Positions 1-7,113 are shown, counted from the first letter of the stretch. The stretch: DNA of 18,637 nucleotides from an uncultured Verrucomicrobiota bacterium (GCA_945483525.1 CALYRV010000026.1:1-18637), one strand, 5' to 3'. Notes: a model not told the origin generated them from the sequence alone. Made by a program: numbers and translations.

Positions 1-18
1 CACCTTCGTTTTTCCCGG

Positions 19-46
19 GATTTAGGCGAGTATCCGAGCCTAAATC
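19..46. repeat. Inverted repeat, 9 bp arms, upstream of the ftsB-like operon
   Basis: Perfect arms gatttaggc (19-27) and gcctaaatc (38-46) enclose a 10-nt loop. No T-run follows on either strand, so a classical intrinsic terminator is not supported. It may mark the end of an upstream gene: the frame from base 1 is open to a TGA at 49-51, but that 16-codon tail is not recognisable. Bases 52-200 hold nothing else I recognise. Confidence 0.4.
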
Positions 47-201
47 AGTGAATCACCAGCAAGAAAACGGCTCTTGCGCCTGAAAAGTGCCTTCAGATGG
101 AAAAGTCTACGCCGATGAAAACTGGGATAAATTACCCCAGAAAAAGTGGGATAAGGGTCCGTAACCTTCCGTTTCTGATTCCACAAATACCACGCGGATT
201 A

Positions 202-210
202 TGATATAAT
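202..210 (+). promoter_or_regulatory. Extended -10 promoter of the ftsB-like operon
   Basis: TG at 202-203, one spacer base, then TATAAT at 205-210: a perfect extended -10. No TTGACA-like -35 is seen at 17 bp spacing. Only 8 nt separate the hexamer from the ATG at 219, so the expected start of transcription falls 0-3 nt before the start codon and the message should be leaderless or nearly so. Confidence 0.7.
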
Positions 211-218
211 TTCCGCAG

Positions 219-509
219 ATGGAATCGGAACTTAAGAATCGAATCTTTACTTGGATCGCGCGGACGCTGTTCGTCGGCATCCTCGTGGTCGGCGCGTGCT
301 TTCTCTGGCCGACCTATCAGCGCGGTCAGTCGCTCCGTCGGCAGGAATCTGAACTGGATCAGCGTCTTGCCCAAAAACGCGAGGAGATCCGCAAGCTTTC
401 CGAAAATCAGCGTCGCTTTCGCTCCGATCGCGATTTCGTCGAACTTATCGCCCGCCAGCGTCGACGCGTGTTTCCCGGTGAACTCGTCTTCGTTTTCGAG
501 GAGAAGTAA
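219..509 (+). CDS. FtsB/DivIC-like septum formation initiator protein
   Basis: A 96-residue single-pass membrane protein with the FtsB/DivIC architecture: a short N-terminal cytoplasmic segment, one transmembrane helix at about residues 13-32, a charged coiled coil (about 37-70) and a short C-terminal module ending FPGELVFVFEEK. That ending matches the family's usual conserved tail (a Pro-Gly-Glu turn followed by a beta strand). Members bridge FtsL and FtsQ in the divisome and help activate septal peptidoglycan synthesis; that role is family knowledge, not shown here. The ATG at 219 is chosen because the promoter lies directly upstream and the TM helix is intact. No Shine-Dalgarno can fit, in line with leaderless translation. 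The stop codon abuts the ATG of the next gene, so the two are co-transcribed. Confidence 0.8.
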   Translation: MESELKNRIFTWIARTLFVGILVVGACFLWPTYQRGQSLRRQESELDQRLAQKREEIRKLSENQRRFRSDRDFVELIARQRRRVFPGELVFVFEEK

Positions 510-1211
510 ATGGCGAATTTCCTCCGGATGCTTTTAGGTGTCCTGCTGTTGCCGCTCTGTTGGGCATTCTGTCGATCATTGATTGACGCACTTGTTTTCG
601 CTGCTCAGGGTGGCAACGCTTTGTCGGCCGAGTCGTGTTCGTTGCTCGGCGGCATGGCGGCGTTTGCACTTTGTTGGGCAACGCTTTCACATCCCGTTCG
701 TACTTATGTGCTCGGGCATGAGCTCACTCATGCGTTGTGGGGTTTGCTTTTCGGAGCGCGGCCTTCCGATGTCCGTGTAAGTGAAAGCGGTGGCAGCGTG
801 CGTCTTACTAAATCTAATGTGATCATTACACTGGCGCCTTATTTCTTTCCGTTCTACACATTCTTGGTAATCGTTGTGGCCCTCGTAACCTATGCGTTCC
901 TGCGTCCGTTGCCGTTTCTCCCGCTGTGGATGTTCGCCATTGGCTTCACCTGGGCGTTTCACGTGCTGTTTACGCTTGAGACACTCGCGCAGCGTCAGCC
1001 GGATGTCAAGCTGTACGGGCGAATTTTCTCTTGGGCCGTTATCCTGATGGTTAACATCATGCTTGTGCTCGTATGGCTGGCAACGATGACTCCGTTTACC
1101 TTTGCCCAGCTCTGGGGGTCGCTGGTGGAGCGGACTCTGTCAGCCTATGCTGGCGTCATCGGATTTTTCTGGGAAAGTGGGAAGTGGATTTACAGTCTAT
1201 GCAGGAAATAA
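510..1211 (+). CDS. Multi-pass membrane protein with HELTH motif (M50-like metallopeptidase candidate)
   Basis: A 233-residue, very hydrophobic protein with about five or six predicted membrane segments. Residues 70-74 read HELTH, an HExxH zinc-protease signature at the membrane boundary, followed by ALWGLLFGA and a short beta-rich stretch, as in site-2-type (M50) peptidases. The usual later NxxPxxxxDG zinc-ligand motif is not evident; the sequence APYFFPFYTF (about 109-118) occupies a comparable place but has no Asp. It could therefore be a divergent M50B-like peptidase or a non-catalytic relative. The start follows the upstream stop directly, with GAGGAG at 498-503 as ribosome binding site. 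It overlaps the yggS start by 13 bp, so it belongs to the operon. Its placement beside a division gene suggests an envelope function, which is inference. Confidence 0.6.
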   Translation: MANFLRMLLGVLLLPLCWAFCRSLIDALVFAAQGGNALSAESCSLLGGMAAFALCWATLSHPVRTYVLGHELTHALWGLLFGARPSDVRVSESGGSVRLTKSNVIITLAPYFFPFYTFLVIVVALVTYAFLRPLPFLPLWMFAIGFTWAFHVLFTLETLAQRQPDVKLYGRIFSWAVILMVNIMLVLVWLATMTPFTFAQLWGSLVERTLSAYAGVIGFFWESGKWIYSLCRK

Positions 1212-1993
1212 GCGAGATTCTGGAGTCCGTCCGCGGCAGAATCGCCGCGGCATGCAAGCGCGTTGGTCGCAATCCCGACGAGGTCGAGATCGTCGCGGTC
1301 ACCAAGACCCACGGTGAAGACGTTGTCCGTGAGGCCTGGGAGGCTGGGCTTACGATTGTCGGCGAGAACAAGGTGCAGGAGGCTGCGTGGAAGAAACCCG
1401 CGAGCGTGGCTGGTCCGTCGTGGCATCTTATCGGACACCTTCAGGGCAACAAGGTGCGTCCTGCGCTCGAGCTCTTCGACTTCATCCACTCCGTCGATTC
1501 GGTAAAGCTGATCAACAAGATCGAAGCCGTCGCCGAAGCGACTGGTGCCCAGCCGCACATTCTTCTCGAGGTCAACGTCTCCGGCGAGAAGTCCAAGACT
1601 GGCATGCCGCCGTCGGAAGTCGACGAGGCGATCCGCGTGCTGATGGAGCACGCTTCGCGCATCACGCTCGAGGGTTTCATGACGATGGCTCCGTTCAGTG
1701 AGAATCCCGAAGACTCGCGTCCCACTTTCAGGGCGCTTCGTGAACTTCGCGACCGCACCGAGGAGAAGTTCGGAATTTCATTGCCGCGGCTTTCGATGGG
1801 CATGAGCGGCGACTACGAGGTTGCGGTCGAGGAAGGAGCGACCTGGGTGCGTCTCGGCACTGTCCTCTTCGGCGAACGACCGAAGGTGAAGAAGGGTGTG
1901 CCCGCCGAGGAGTTCGTCGAATACACGCGCCGCGGATTTTCGGGGCTCGACTCCTACTCGGGCGAAGGCCCGACCTACAAGGTCCTTGATTGA
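1199..1993 (+). CDS. yggS: YggS family PLP-binding homeostasis protein
   Basis: A 264-residue member of the YggS/PLPBP (PROSC) family: a fold-type III TIM-barrel protein that binds pyridoxal 5'-phosphate without a known enzymatic reaction and buffers intracellular PLP and amino acid pools. Family marks are the PLP lysine in VAVTKTHG (Lys36), the GENKVQEA motif, HLIGHLQGNK, and a C-terminal SMGMSGDYEVAVEEGATWVR phosphate-binding segment followed by RLGTVLFG. The same frame is open further upstream, but 1199 is chosen because homology begins just after this Met and the upstream stretch overlaps the membrane protein gene. About 30 residues after LFGER extend beyond the usual family length. It overlaps the previous gene by 13 bp and its TGA overlaps the ATG of hrpB, so translation is likely coupled. 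Confidence 0.92.
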   Translation: MQEISEILESVRGRIAAACKRVGRNPDEVEIVAVTKTHGEDVVREAWEAGLTIVGENKVQEAAWKKPASVAGPSWHLIGHLQGNKVRPALELFDFIHSVDSVKLINKIEAVAEATGAQPHILLEVNVSGEKSKTGMPPSEVDEAIRVLMEHASRITLEGFMTMAPFSENPEDSRPTFRALRELRDRTEEKFGISLPRLSMGMSGDYEVAVEEGATWVRLGTVLFGERPKVKKGVPAEEFVEYTRRGFSGLDSYSGEGPTYKVLD

Positions 1994-4491
1994 TGTTCCC
2001 CGTCGAGGAGAAGATCGGCGAGATCAGGTCCGCGTTATCGGCGGGACATGATGTCGTCCTGACCGCTCCGCCAGGAAGTGGTAAGACCACCTGTGTGCCG
2101 CCGGCGCTGCTTGACGAGCCATGGCTTCAAGGTAAGAAGATCGTGATGCTCGAACCCCGGCGGCTTGCGGCACGCAATTGCGCGGCGTATATCGCGAAGA
2201 AGCGCGGCGAGGCGGTAGGCGGAACAATCGGTTATCAGGTGCGATTAGAACGGATGATTTCCAAGTCGACGAGGCTAGAGGTGGTGACCGAAGGACTTCT
2301 CACGCAGCGGATAATGTCCGATCCGGAACTGTCAGATGTTGGACTCGTCATCTTCGATGAATTCCATGAACGCTCGCTGCAGTGCGATCTCGCTTATGCG
2401 CTGGCGCTCGAGGTGAAGAACGCGCTCCGTCCCGATCTCCGTATCGTCGTGATGTCCGCTACGCTCGACGCTGATGAAGTGGTAGATTCCCTCTCGACCT
2501 CGACCGCTGGGCTTCAACCTGCACGCGTTATCGCGCAGGGTCGTATGTTTCCGGTCGAGACGAAGTATCTCGGCGAGGTTCCGATGTCCGCGGCGGTTGC
2601 GCAGGCCTATCGTGAAACGGACGGCGATATCCTCTGCTTCCTCCCAGGCGAAGGTGAGATCAAAAGGAATCTGGATTCCGTCCTCAACCTCAATCTTCAA
2701 CCTCAACCTCTTGTTCTTCCGTTGTATGGCTCGCTGTCGAAGGAGGAGCAGGACAAGGTGTTCCGTCCGTCAGATAAACGCAAGATCGTGCTCGCGACCT
2801 CGATCGCCGAAACCTCGGTGACTCTTGAAGGGGTGACGGCGGTTGTCGATTCGGGACTTATGCGTGTGCCGCGTTTCTCGCCTTCAACGGGAATGTCGGG
2901 ATTGGTCACCTTGCCGCTTACGCAGGACCGTGCCGAACAGCGCAGGGGGCGCGCGGGACGTGTCCGTGCGGGTGTCTGCTACCGGCTCTGGACCGAGGCA
3001 TCGGAGGCTTCGCGTCCGAAGAAGATGATGCCCGAGATCCTCGATGCCGATCTCTGTTCGCTGGTGCTCACGAGCTGCGCCTGGGGCGCGCTCCGCCGGG
3101 AGGATCTGCCGTGGATGACGCCGCCGCCGGCAAGCGCCTGGGATCAGTCCGTAGGACTTCTGAAACTACTCGGCGCCCTCGATGACCGCGGCAATCTCAC
3201 CGCGAAGGGCAAGGCGATGGCGAAGCTCCCGATGCATCCGCGCCTCGCCAATATGTTCCTCGCCACCGGCGAGAAACATCTCGGCGGGGAAGAGAGAATT
3301 AAGAATGAAGAATTAGGAATAGATGAAGACAAGATCTCGCTGTATGCGGCGATAATCGAAGAAGGCTCTCGTAGTCGGGAAACGGATATCCGTTACGTTC
3401 CGGTTACTCCTCGTATTCGACAGCTGGCTAAGAGATTTTCCCACCATAACACATCACTCTTCGCTCTTCGCTCTGCACTGCAGCCTTCGGCGGCTCTCGC
3501 GCTCGCGTATCCGGATCGCGTCGCGAAGAACCGAGGTAACGGCACGTTCACGATGGTGTCCGGACGCGGCGCGTTCCTGCCCGATGACGATCCGCTGTCC
3601 CGCGAGCCGTATCTCGTCTGCTGTGAGCTCGACGACCGGATGGGAGACGCGAAGATCTTTCTCGCGTGTCCGATTCTTGAGTCGGAGATCGAAACGCTTT
3701 TCGCGGACCGCATCGTAGAGGAACCGTTCTGCGAATGGGACCGCAAGAGCGAACGGGTGAAGGCGGTGGTGAAGCGCAGGCTCGGAGCGATGACGCTGGG
3801 GGAGCGGCCTGAGTTGAAGTGTGAAGTTGAAGTTGAAGAGCGGATGGTCAGAGCCCTGATAGAAGGTGTTCGGTTGAAGGGGGTGGAGAATCTTCCGTGC
3901 TGGACCAAGGAGACGCTTCAGCTTCGTGCCCGCATCAACTTTCTTCACCGCGTTCTTTCAGAAGACGACTCCCTCCGTTGTTCAACTTCGGATTCTAACT
4001 TCAACTCATCTGCAAGCTGGCCGCAAATGAGTGACGATCTGATTCTTTCCGCTCTCCCTGGGTTCGTGGACGGGATGACGAAGTGGAAGGATCTTGAGAA
4101 ACTCGATATCGCCGCAGTGATGGATTTCATCCTTTCTGATAACGGACACGACCGGCGTGAACTCGACCGCCTGGCACCGGTGCGGATGGAAGTGCCGTCG
4201 GGTTCGCACATGATCATTCATTATGAAGGTGACGAGCCGACGGTGGAGGTGCGGCTGCAGGAGTGTTTCGGACTCATGGAGACGCCGAAGGTCTCAGGCG
4301 GGAAGGTGCCAATCGTGATGACGCTTCTTTCCCCGGCGCAGCGTCCGTGCGCCGTTACCAAGGATCTCGCCGGCTTTTGGAAAGAAGGGTACCAATTGGT
4401 CCGTAAGGACCTCCGCGGCCGTTATCCGAAGCACTACTGGCCGGAGGATCCGTTTTCCGCCGTCGCCACGCGCCGTGTCCGTCCGCGTTGA
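1990..4491 (+). CDS. hrpB: ATP-dependent RNA helicase HrpB (DEAH/RHA type)
   Basis: An 833-residue DEAH-family helicase; HrpB proteins are usually about 810-850. Seen in order: Walker A GSGKT (29-33), motif Ia EPRRLAAR (55-62), Walker B DEFH (123-126, the form typical of HrpB), SAT (156-158), motif V region TSIAETSVT, motif VI QRRGRAGR (317-324), then the HA2-like region and the HrpB C-terminal domain ending YPKHYWPEDP. The natural RNA target of bacterial HrpB is poorly known. The ATG overlaps the yggS stop as ATGA, so coupling is likely; the Shine-Dalgarno is weak. The gene carries five short 6-7 bp repeat arrays, all in frame and all in segments that are variable in the family, adding low-complexity peptides such as LNLNLQPQP and RIKNEELGI. 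The reading frame is intact despite them. Confidence 0.95.
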   Translation: MMFPVEEKIGEIRSALSAGHDVVLTAPPGSGKTTCVPPALLDEPWLQGKKIVMLEPRRLAARNCAAYIAKKRGEAVGGTIGYQVRLERMISKSTRLEVVTEGLLTQRIMSDPELSDVGLVIFDEFHERSLQCDLAYALALEVKNALRPDLRIVVMSATLDADEVVDSLSTSTAGLQPARVIAQGRMFPVETKYLGEVPMSAAVAQAYRETDGDILCFLPGEGEIKRNLDSVLNLNLQPQPLVLPLYGSLSKEEQDKVFRPSDKRKIVLATSIAETSVTLEGVTAVVDSGLMRVPRFSPSTGMSGLVTLPLTQDRAEQRRGRAGRVRAGVCYRLWTEASEASRPKKMMPEILDADLCSLVLTSCAWGALRREDLPWMTPPPASAWDQSVGLLKLLGALDDRGNLTAKGKAMAKLPMHPRLANMFLATGEKHLGGEERIKNEELGIDEDKISLYAAIIEEGSRSRETDIRYVPVTPRIRQLAKRFSHHNTSLFALRSALQPSAALALAYPDRVAKNRGNGTFTMVSGRGAFLPDDDPLSREPYLVCCELDDRMGDAKIFLACPILESEIETLFADRIVEEPFCEWDRKSERVKAVVKRRLGAMTLGERPELKCEVEVEERMVRALIEGVRLKGVENLPCWTKETLQLRARINFLHRVLSEDDSLRCSTSDSNFNSSASWPQMSDDLILSALPGFVDGMTKWKDLEKLDIAAVMDFILSDNGHDRRELDRLAPVRMEVPSGSHMIIHYEGDEPTVEVRLQECFGLMETPKVSGGKVPIVMTLLSPAQRPCAVTKDLAGFWKEGYQLVRKDLRGRYPKHYWPEDPFSAVATRRVRPR
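2683..2713. repeat. In-frame hexamer array CTCAAC within hrpB
   Basis: Five degenerate units (CTCAAC, CTCAAT, a 7-bp CTTCAAC, CTCAAC, CTCTTG) encode the LNLNLQPQPL segment just before the conserved LPLYGSL motif. HrpB relatives normally have a variable linker here. Confidence 0.7.
3293..3320. repeat. In-frame heptamer array within hrpB (NRRGAAT-like)
   Basis: Four consecutive 7-bp units, each ending GAAT (agagaat, taagaat, gaagaat, taggaat). They encode the charged low-complexity peptide ERIKNEELGI in a loop after the conserved HPRLANM region. Confidence 0.75.
3456..3483. repeat. In-frame heptamer array within hrpB (RCTCTTC)
   Basis: Four 7-bp units (actcttc, gctcttc, gctctgc, actgcag) encode SLFALRSALQ immediately before the conserved ALAYPDRVA stretch of HrpB. 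Confidence 0.65.
3813..3837. repeat. In-frame hexamer array GTTGAA within hrpB
   Basis: Units GTTGAA, a 7-bp GTGTGAA, GTTGAA and GTTGAA encode LKCEVEVEE in the linker after LGERPE. The unit is the reverse complement of the TTCAAC array at 3981-4005. Confidence 0.65.
3981..4005. repeat. In-frame TTCAAC array within hrpB
   Basis: Units TTCAAC, TTCGGA, TTCTAAC and TTCAAC encode part of the Ser/Asn/Asp-rich insert between FLHRVLSEDD and the conserved WPQMSDD segment. The TTCAAC units are in inverted orientation to the GTTGAA array 150 bp upstream. Confidence 0.6.
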
Positions 4492-4624
4492 TGATCGCTG
4501 CGGAATTCTCTATTCCGACACCTTGCGGAATTCCAGACGACATCGCAATTAAGTTCGCAGTCGAAGTGCGGATGTTTAGCATTTTCGCCGTTAGAGGACA
4601 ATGGGGGCTCACGCGTCACCGTTG

Positions 4625-4978
4625 TCATGACTCCGTTTTCACCGTTTTGACGCTTGCGGTCAGGAGGCGGAGGAGGTCAGTGCAATCATCGCAGATGGAA
4701 TCGAATGCCGGACCGGGCTCGACCAATTCGGCATCACGCAGAAGCTCGATCCAATACTGCGTTTCCGACGCTTCCTTGAGCGCGATCTGCAACTTGGAGG
4801 CGAAGTCAGCCTTGCTCTGCGCATAACGGCTTTCGGCGATGTTCGCGCCGATCGAGGTGCCCGCGCGCAGCATTTGCTTGGCGATAACCGACTCCTTATG
4901 GTCGCGCAAGTACTTGTAAAGGCGAACAATGCGCAGCGCGAATGCTTTGGACTTCTTCAGCATTAAGGATTCGGTCAT
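4625..4978 (-). CDS. Four helix bundle protein (S23-like / TIGR02436 type)
   Basis: A 117-residue, largely helical protein. The pattern is family-typical: an opening helix (KSKAFALRIVRLYKYL), then QMLRAGTSIGANIAESRYAQSK (the usual xRAxxSIxxNIAEg block, about residues 39-60), then FASKLQIALKEASETQYWIELLRDA. Length agrees with the family (about 115-125). The name comes from homologues encoded in 23S rRNA intervening sequences; most chromosomal copies have no established role, and the Avd protein of diversity-generating retroelements shares the fold. No reverse transcriptase or rRNA lies nearby. The start at 4978 has GAAAGG about 9 nt upstream on the minus strand. It runs convergently towards hrpB, with only 133 bp between the two stops and no clear terminator there. 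A TATAAT on the minus strand (5016-5011), formed by the adjacent heptamer array, could be its -10. Confidence 0.85.
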   Translation of the reverse strand: MTESLMLKKSKAFALRIVRLYKYLRDHKESVIAKQMLRAGTSIGANIAESRYAQSKADFASKLQIALKEASETQYWIELLRDAELVEPGPAFDSICDDCTDLLRLLTASVKTVKTES

Positions 4979-5013
4979 CGTTTTTGCCTTTCTTTGCTTG
5001 GTGAGTGCAGATT

Positions 5014-5150
5014 ATAGGTTATAGTGAATAACGAATAGTTTCCAAAAATAGGGAATAGGTCTTAGAAGATGCTCGACGCAACAAATAAACAAAATACTTC
5101 AGCTTCCATACCTATTCACTATTCCCTATAACCTATTCCCTATTTTTGGA
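5014..5150. repeat. Paired heptamer arrays forming a perfect 20 bp inverted repeat at the tmRNA 3' end
   Basis: Five 7-bp units of type CTATTCC fill 5112-5146 on the + strand and stop exactly at the base after which tmRNA begins (5147). A matching array in the opposite orientation (CTATTCG, TTATTCA, CTATAAC and CTATAAT on the minus strand) lies at about 5014-5060. Bases 5041-5060 are the exact reverse complement of 5131-5150, with a 70 bp loop between. The right arm includes the last four bases of tmRNA (5147-5150). In an ssrA read-through transcript the arms would pair as a hairpin, possibly acting in 3' processing or termination (inference). Confidence 0.8.
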
Positions 5151-5498
5151 GGTGAGGGGAGTCGAACCCCTGTCCGAAATGGAATCAACCGAGCGTCTAC
5201 GTGTTTATTATGCCTTTAATCTCGGAAGGAGCAAGCGGACACACGCGCTAAGCCCCGACCATCCGTTCGGTTCGGTACCCTGCAGCGCCCGAGCGGAGAG
5301 CCCTGCAACGTAGCCCGATGAATTATGCCTCAGCGCTTATCGGACGTCAGCGCTTCGACATCGCGGCCGTTAATTAGGCGGCGAGAGCGTAATCGTTGTT
5401 CGCAATTACAGTTTTGACCGGATGATTAACGAGGCCAACCAGCCGTCCTCGACACGCAACCCGACCTCAACGCATCCCGTCGAAACCGGATCACCCCC
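5147..5498 (-). ncRNA. ssrA: tmRNA (transfer-messenger RNA)
   Basis: On the minus strand the RNA starts GGGGGUGAUCCGGUUUCGACGG at 5498, shown here across two family-typical blocks (acceptor strand and the GGUUUCGACGG consensus). It ends with a T-arm hairpin AGGGG-UUCGACU-CCCCU (about 5155-5171) and the acceptor strand CACCUCC with discriminator A at 5147. The 7-bp acceptor stem pairs with one G-U. The tag frame runs from 5403 to 5374 and encodes ANNDYALAA followed by UAA; the ALAA end is the usual protease-recognised degron. The length, about 352 nt, is normal for one-piece tmRNA. CCA is not encoded: the discriminator is followed by AAAA. With SmpB it would rescue stalled ribosomes. Confidence 0.96.
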
Positions 5499-5515
5499 AT
5501 TAGGGATTTGGTGTT

Positions 5516-5524
5516 AGTATATCA
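5516..5524 (-). promoter_or_regulatory. Extended -10 promoter of ssrA
   Basis: On the minus strand TG (5524-5523), one base, then TATACT (5521-5516), one mismatch from TATAAT. It lies 17 bp upstream of the mature tmRNA 5' end, which allows a leader of roughly 10 nt to be trimmed. Confidence 0.6.
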
Positions 5525-5613
5525 TAAATTCGAAGATTCCGCGTGCGTTCTTCGGCGTCAGTGTTTACTCATTCGGTTTCGCTTCATTGGCTTGCTATAA
5601 ATGCAATGGTTTT

Positions 5614-5622
5614 TGATATAAT
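5614..5622 (+). promoter_or_regulatory. Extended -10 promoter of the amidohydrolase-hisHF operon
   Basis: TG at 5614-5615 and TATAAT at 5617-5622, a perfect extended -10. It ends 9 nt before the ATG at 5632, so the transcript is expected to be leaderless or have only 1-3 untranslated bases. The preceding CAATGG at 5604-5609 is also found upstream of the promoter repeats at 17077 and 17925. Confidence 0.7.
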
Positions 5623-5631
5623 ACGTCACAA

Positions 5632-6453
5632 ATGATTGTCGATTTCCATAGTCATAATTTTCCAGCTGAAGTCGCCGGCAGGGCGATGGCGGCGATGTGT
5701 CGTCAGACTGAAGGAGTGCTGTGGCCGAGTGGTGACGGTACGATGCCGAACCATCTTGACTCGATGGTGAAGGCGGGCGTCGATAAGGCTGTTCTGTGTC
5801 AGATTGCGACGCGTCCGAATCAGTGGGAGTTCATCTTGCGTCGTTCGTCCGCGATCATGTCTGGCGAGTTCGGCGAGCGGGCGCAGCGGATGCTGATCCC
5901 GTTCGGTTCGGTGCATCCTCTCGATCCCGATGCACCGGCGCATGTGGAGGCATTCGCCAGGGCCGGGGTAAAGGGAATCAAGTTTCATCCGTATTATCAG
6001 GGCTTCTCGTTGGCTGATCCTGCAGTGCTGCCGATCTTCGGGAAAATTGCCGATTTAGGATTGATTGTGCAATGCCATGCTGGCGGCGACGTCTCGTGGA
6101 AGGATGTTCGCGGCTATTGCGGTCCGGACGAGATTGCGAAGCTGATGGACCAGATACCGTCGCTGCGGTTCGTTGCCGCGCATCTCGGGGGCTGCTTCCG
6201 GTATGGACCGCATGCCACGGATGTGTTGCTTGAGCGCGGGGTCTGGATCGACACTTCTGCGCTTGCCTGCCGATGGCATTATGACGAAGAGGTTCGTATC
6301 TTGAGGTCGTGGCCTACGGACCGCATCCTTTTCGCGACCGATTTCCCGTGGGTGGAGTATTCGGAGGCGATTTCGCATGTGCGGGCGGTTCGGTCTGCCG
6401 CTGATCATGAAGCGCTTTTCGCGGGCAACGCGAGGCGGTTGCTGGGTTTTTAA
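5632..6453 (+). CDS. Amidohydrolase family protein (Amidohydro_2 type metal-dependent hydrolase)
   Basis: A 273-residue TIM-barrel metallohydrolase. Visible ligands and motifs: the N-terminal HxH in DFHSHNF (His6, His8), GIKFHPYYQGF, QCHAGGD, AAHLGG and the C-terminal TDFPW aspartate, in the order seen in the amidohydrolase-2 group of hydrolases and decarboxylases. The substrate cannot be told from sequence. It is the first gene of a set followed by hisH, hisF and a DUF4954 gene, with 19 bp to hisH, so co-transcription is likely; no known histidine step needs this enzyme. The ATG at 5632 is chosen because homology starts at once and the -10 is only 9 nt upstream. There is no room for a Shine-Dalgarno. 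Confidence 0.85.
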   Translation: MIVDFHSHNFPAEVAGRAMAAMCRQTEGVLWPSGDGTMPNHLDSMVKAGVDKAVLCQIATRPNQWEFILRRSSAIMSGEFGERAQRMLIPFGSVHPLDPDAPAHVEAFARAGVKGIKFHPYYQGFSLADPAVLPIFGKIADLGLIVQCHAGGDVSWKDVRGYCGPDEIAKLMDQIPSLRFVAAHLGGCFRYGPHATDVLLERGVWIDTSALACRWHYDEEVRILRSWPTDRILFATDFPWVEYSEAISHVRAVRSAADHEALFAGNARRLLGF

Positions 6454-6472
6454 AATTGGATTGGATGAGAAT

Positions 6473-7063
6473 ATGACGGCTATTGTCGATTACAAGGCGG
6501 GTAATCTCACGAGTGTTAAGCTCGCGTTTGCCTCCATCGGTGAAGATGCGGTGGTTACGAGCGATCCCGAGGTGATCGCTTCGGCGGACCGGGTGGTGTT
6601 CCCAGGGGTCGGTGCGGCGAAGAGCGCGATGGAGAATCTCCGTTCGTTGCATCTTGTTGATGCGGTTAAGTCTGCCGCTGCATCGGGTAAGCCGTTTCTC
6701 GGTATCTGCCTCGGCATGCAGATCCTGTTTGATCGTTCGGAGGAGGATGGCGGCGTTGATACCCTGGGAATTATCAACGGAATGGTTCGGCGCTTCCCCG
6801 ATGTGAAGGGTTTCAAGGTTCCGGAGATCGGCTGGAACCAGGTGCGGATGCGTGATGCGGTCGGTGCGTTGAAGGACGCGGAGTACTACTTCGTCCATTC
6901 GTATTACGCTGAGGTGGTGCCGGAGACCGTCGGTTTCACCGGGTATGCGGGTCTTGAATTTACGGCGATGGTGAAACGCGGGAAGCTCTGGGCATGTCAG
7001 TTCCATCCCGAGAAGTCTGGCCGTGTGGGACTCTCGCTGTTGCGCGAATGGCTGGCGTTGTGA
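6473..7063 (+). CDS. hisH: Imidazole glycerol phosphate synthase, glutaminase subunit HisH
   Basis: A 196-residue class I glutamine amidotransferase. It releases ammonia from glutamine and passes it through HisF to make IGP and AICAR from PRFAR, the fifth step of histidine synthesis. The catalytic set is complete: PGVGAA oxyanion-strand region, nucleophile Cys79 in GICLGMQ, and His178/Glu180 in QFHPEKS. The typical GWNQV and YFVHSYYAE segments are present. The same frame is open further upstream, but the ATG at 6473 is the family start (MTAIVDYKAGN) and lies after the stop of the amidohydrolase. The ribosome binding site is weak (GGATGAGA). No other his gene besides hisF lies in the window. 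Confidence 0.95.
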   Translation: MTAIVDYKAGNLTSVKLAFASIGEDAVVTSDPEVIASADRVVFPGVGAAKSAMENLRSLHLVDAVKSAAASGKPFLGICLGMQILFDRSEEDGGVDTLGIINGMVRRFPDVKGFKVPEIGWNQVRMRDAVGALKDAEYYFVHSYYAEVVPETVGFTGYAGLEFTAMVKRGKLWACQFHPEKSGRVGLSLLREWLAL

Positions 7064-7113
7064 CTTCCCAGCTGCCCAATTCAACGTTATTCGAACACTT
7101 CAATTTTTTGCAT

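Noticed and set aside
2493..2505. Additional hexamer array CTCGAC in hrpB
   Set aside because: Only two clean units; too short to separate from chance.
4499..4536. Terminator between hrpB and the four-helix-bundle gene
   Set aside because: GCGGAATTC occurs twice and a 6 bp CGGAAT/ATTCCG hairpin is possible, but there is no T-run on either strand.
4488..4826. 112-codon + strand frame starting at the hrpB stop
   Set aside because: Antisense to the four-helix-bundle gene, composition not protein-like, no family match.
4625..5498. Diversity-generating retroelement (four-helix-bundle protein as Avd)
   Set aside because: No reverse transcriptase, template repeat or variable repeat nearby; the neighbour RNA is tmRNA.
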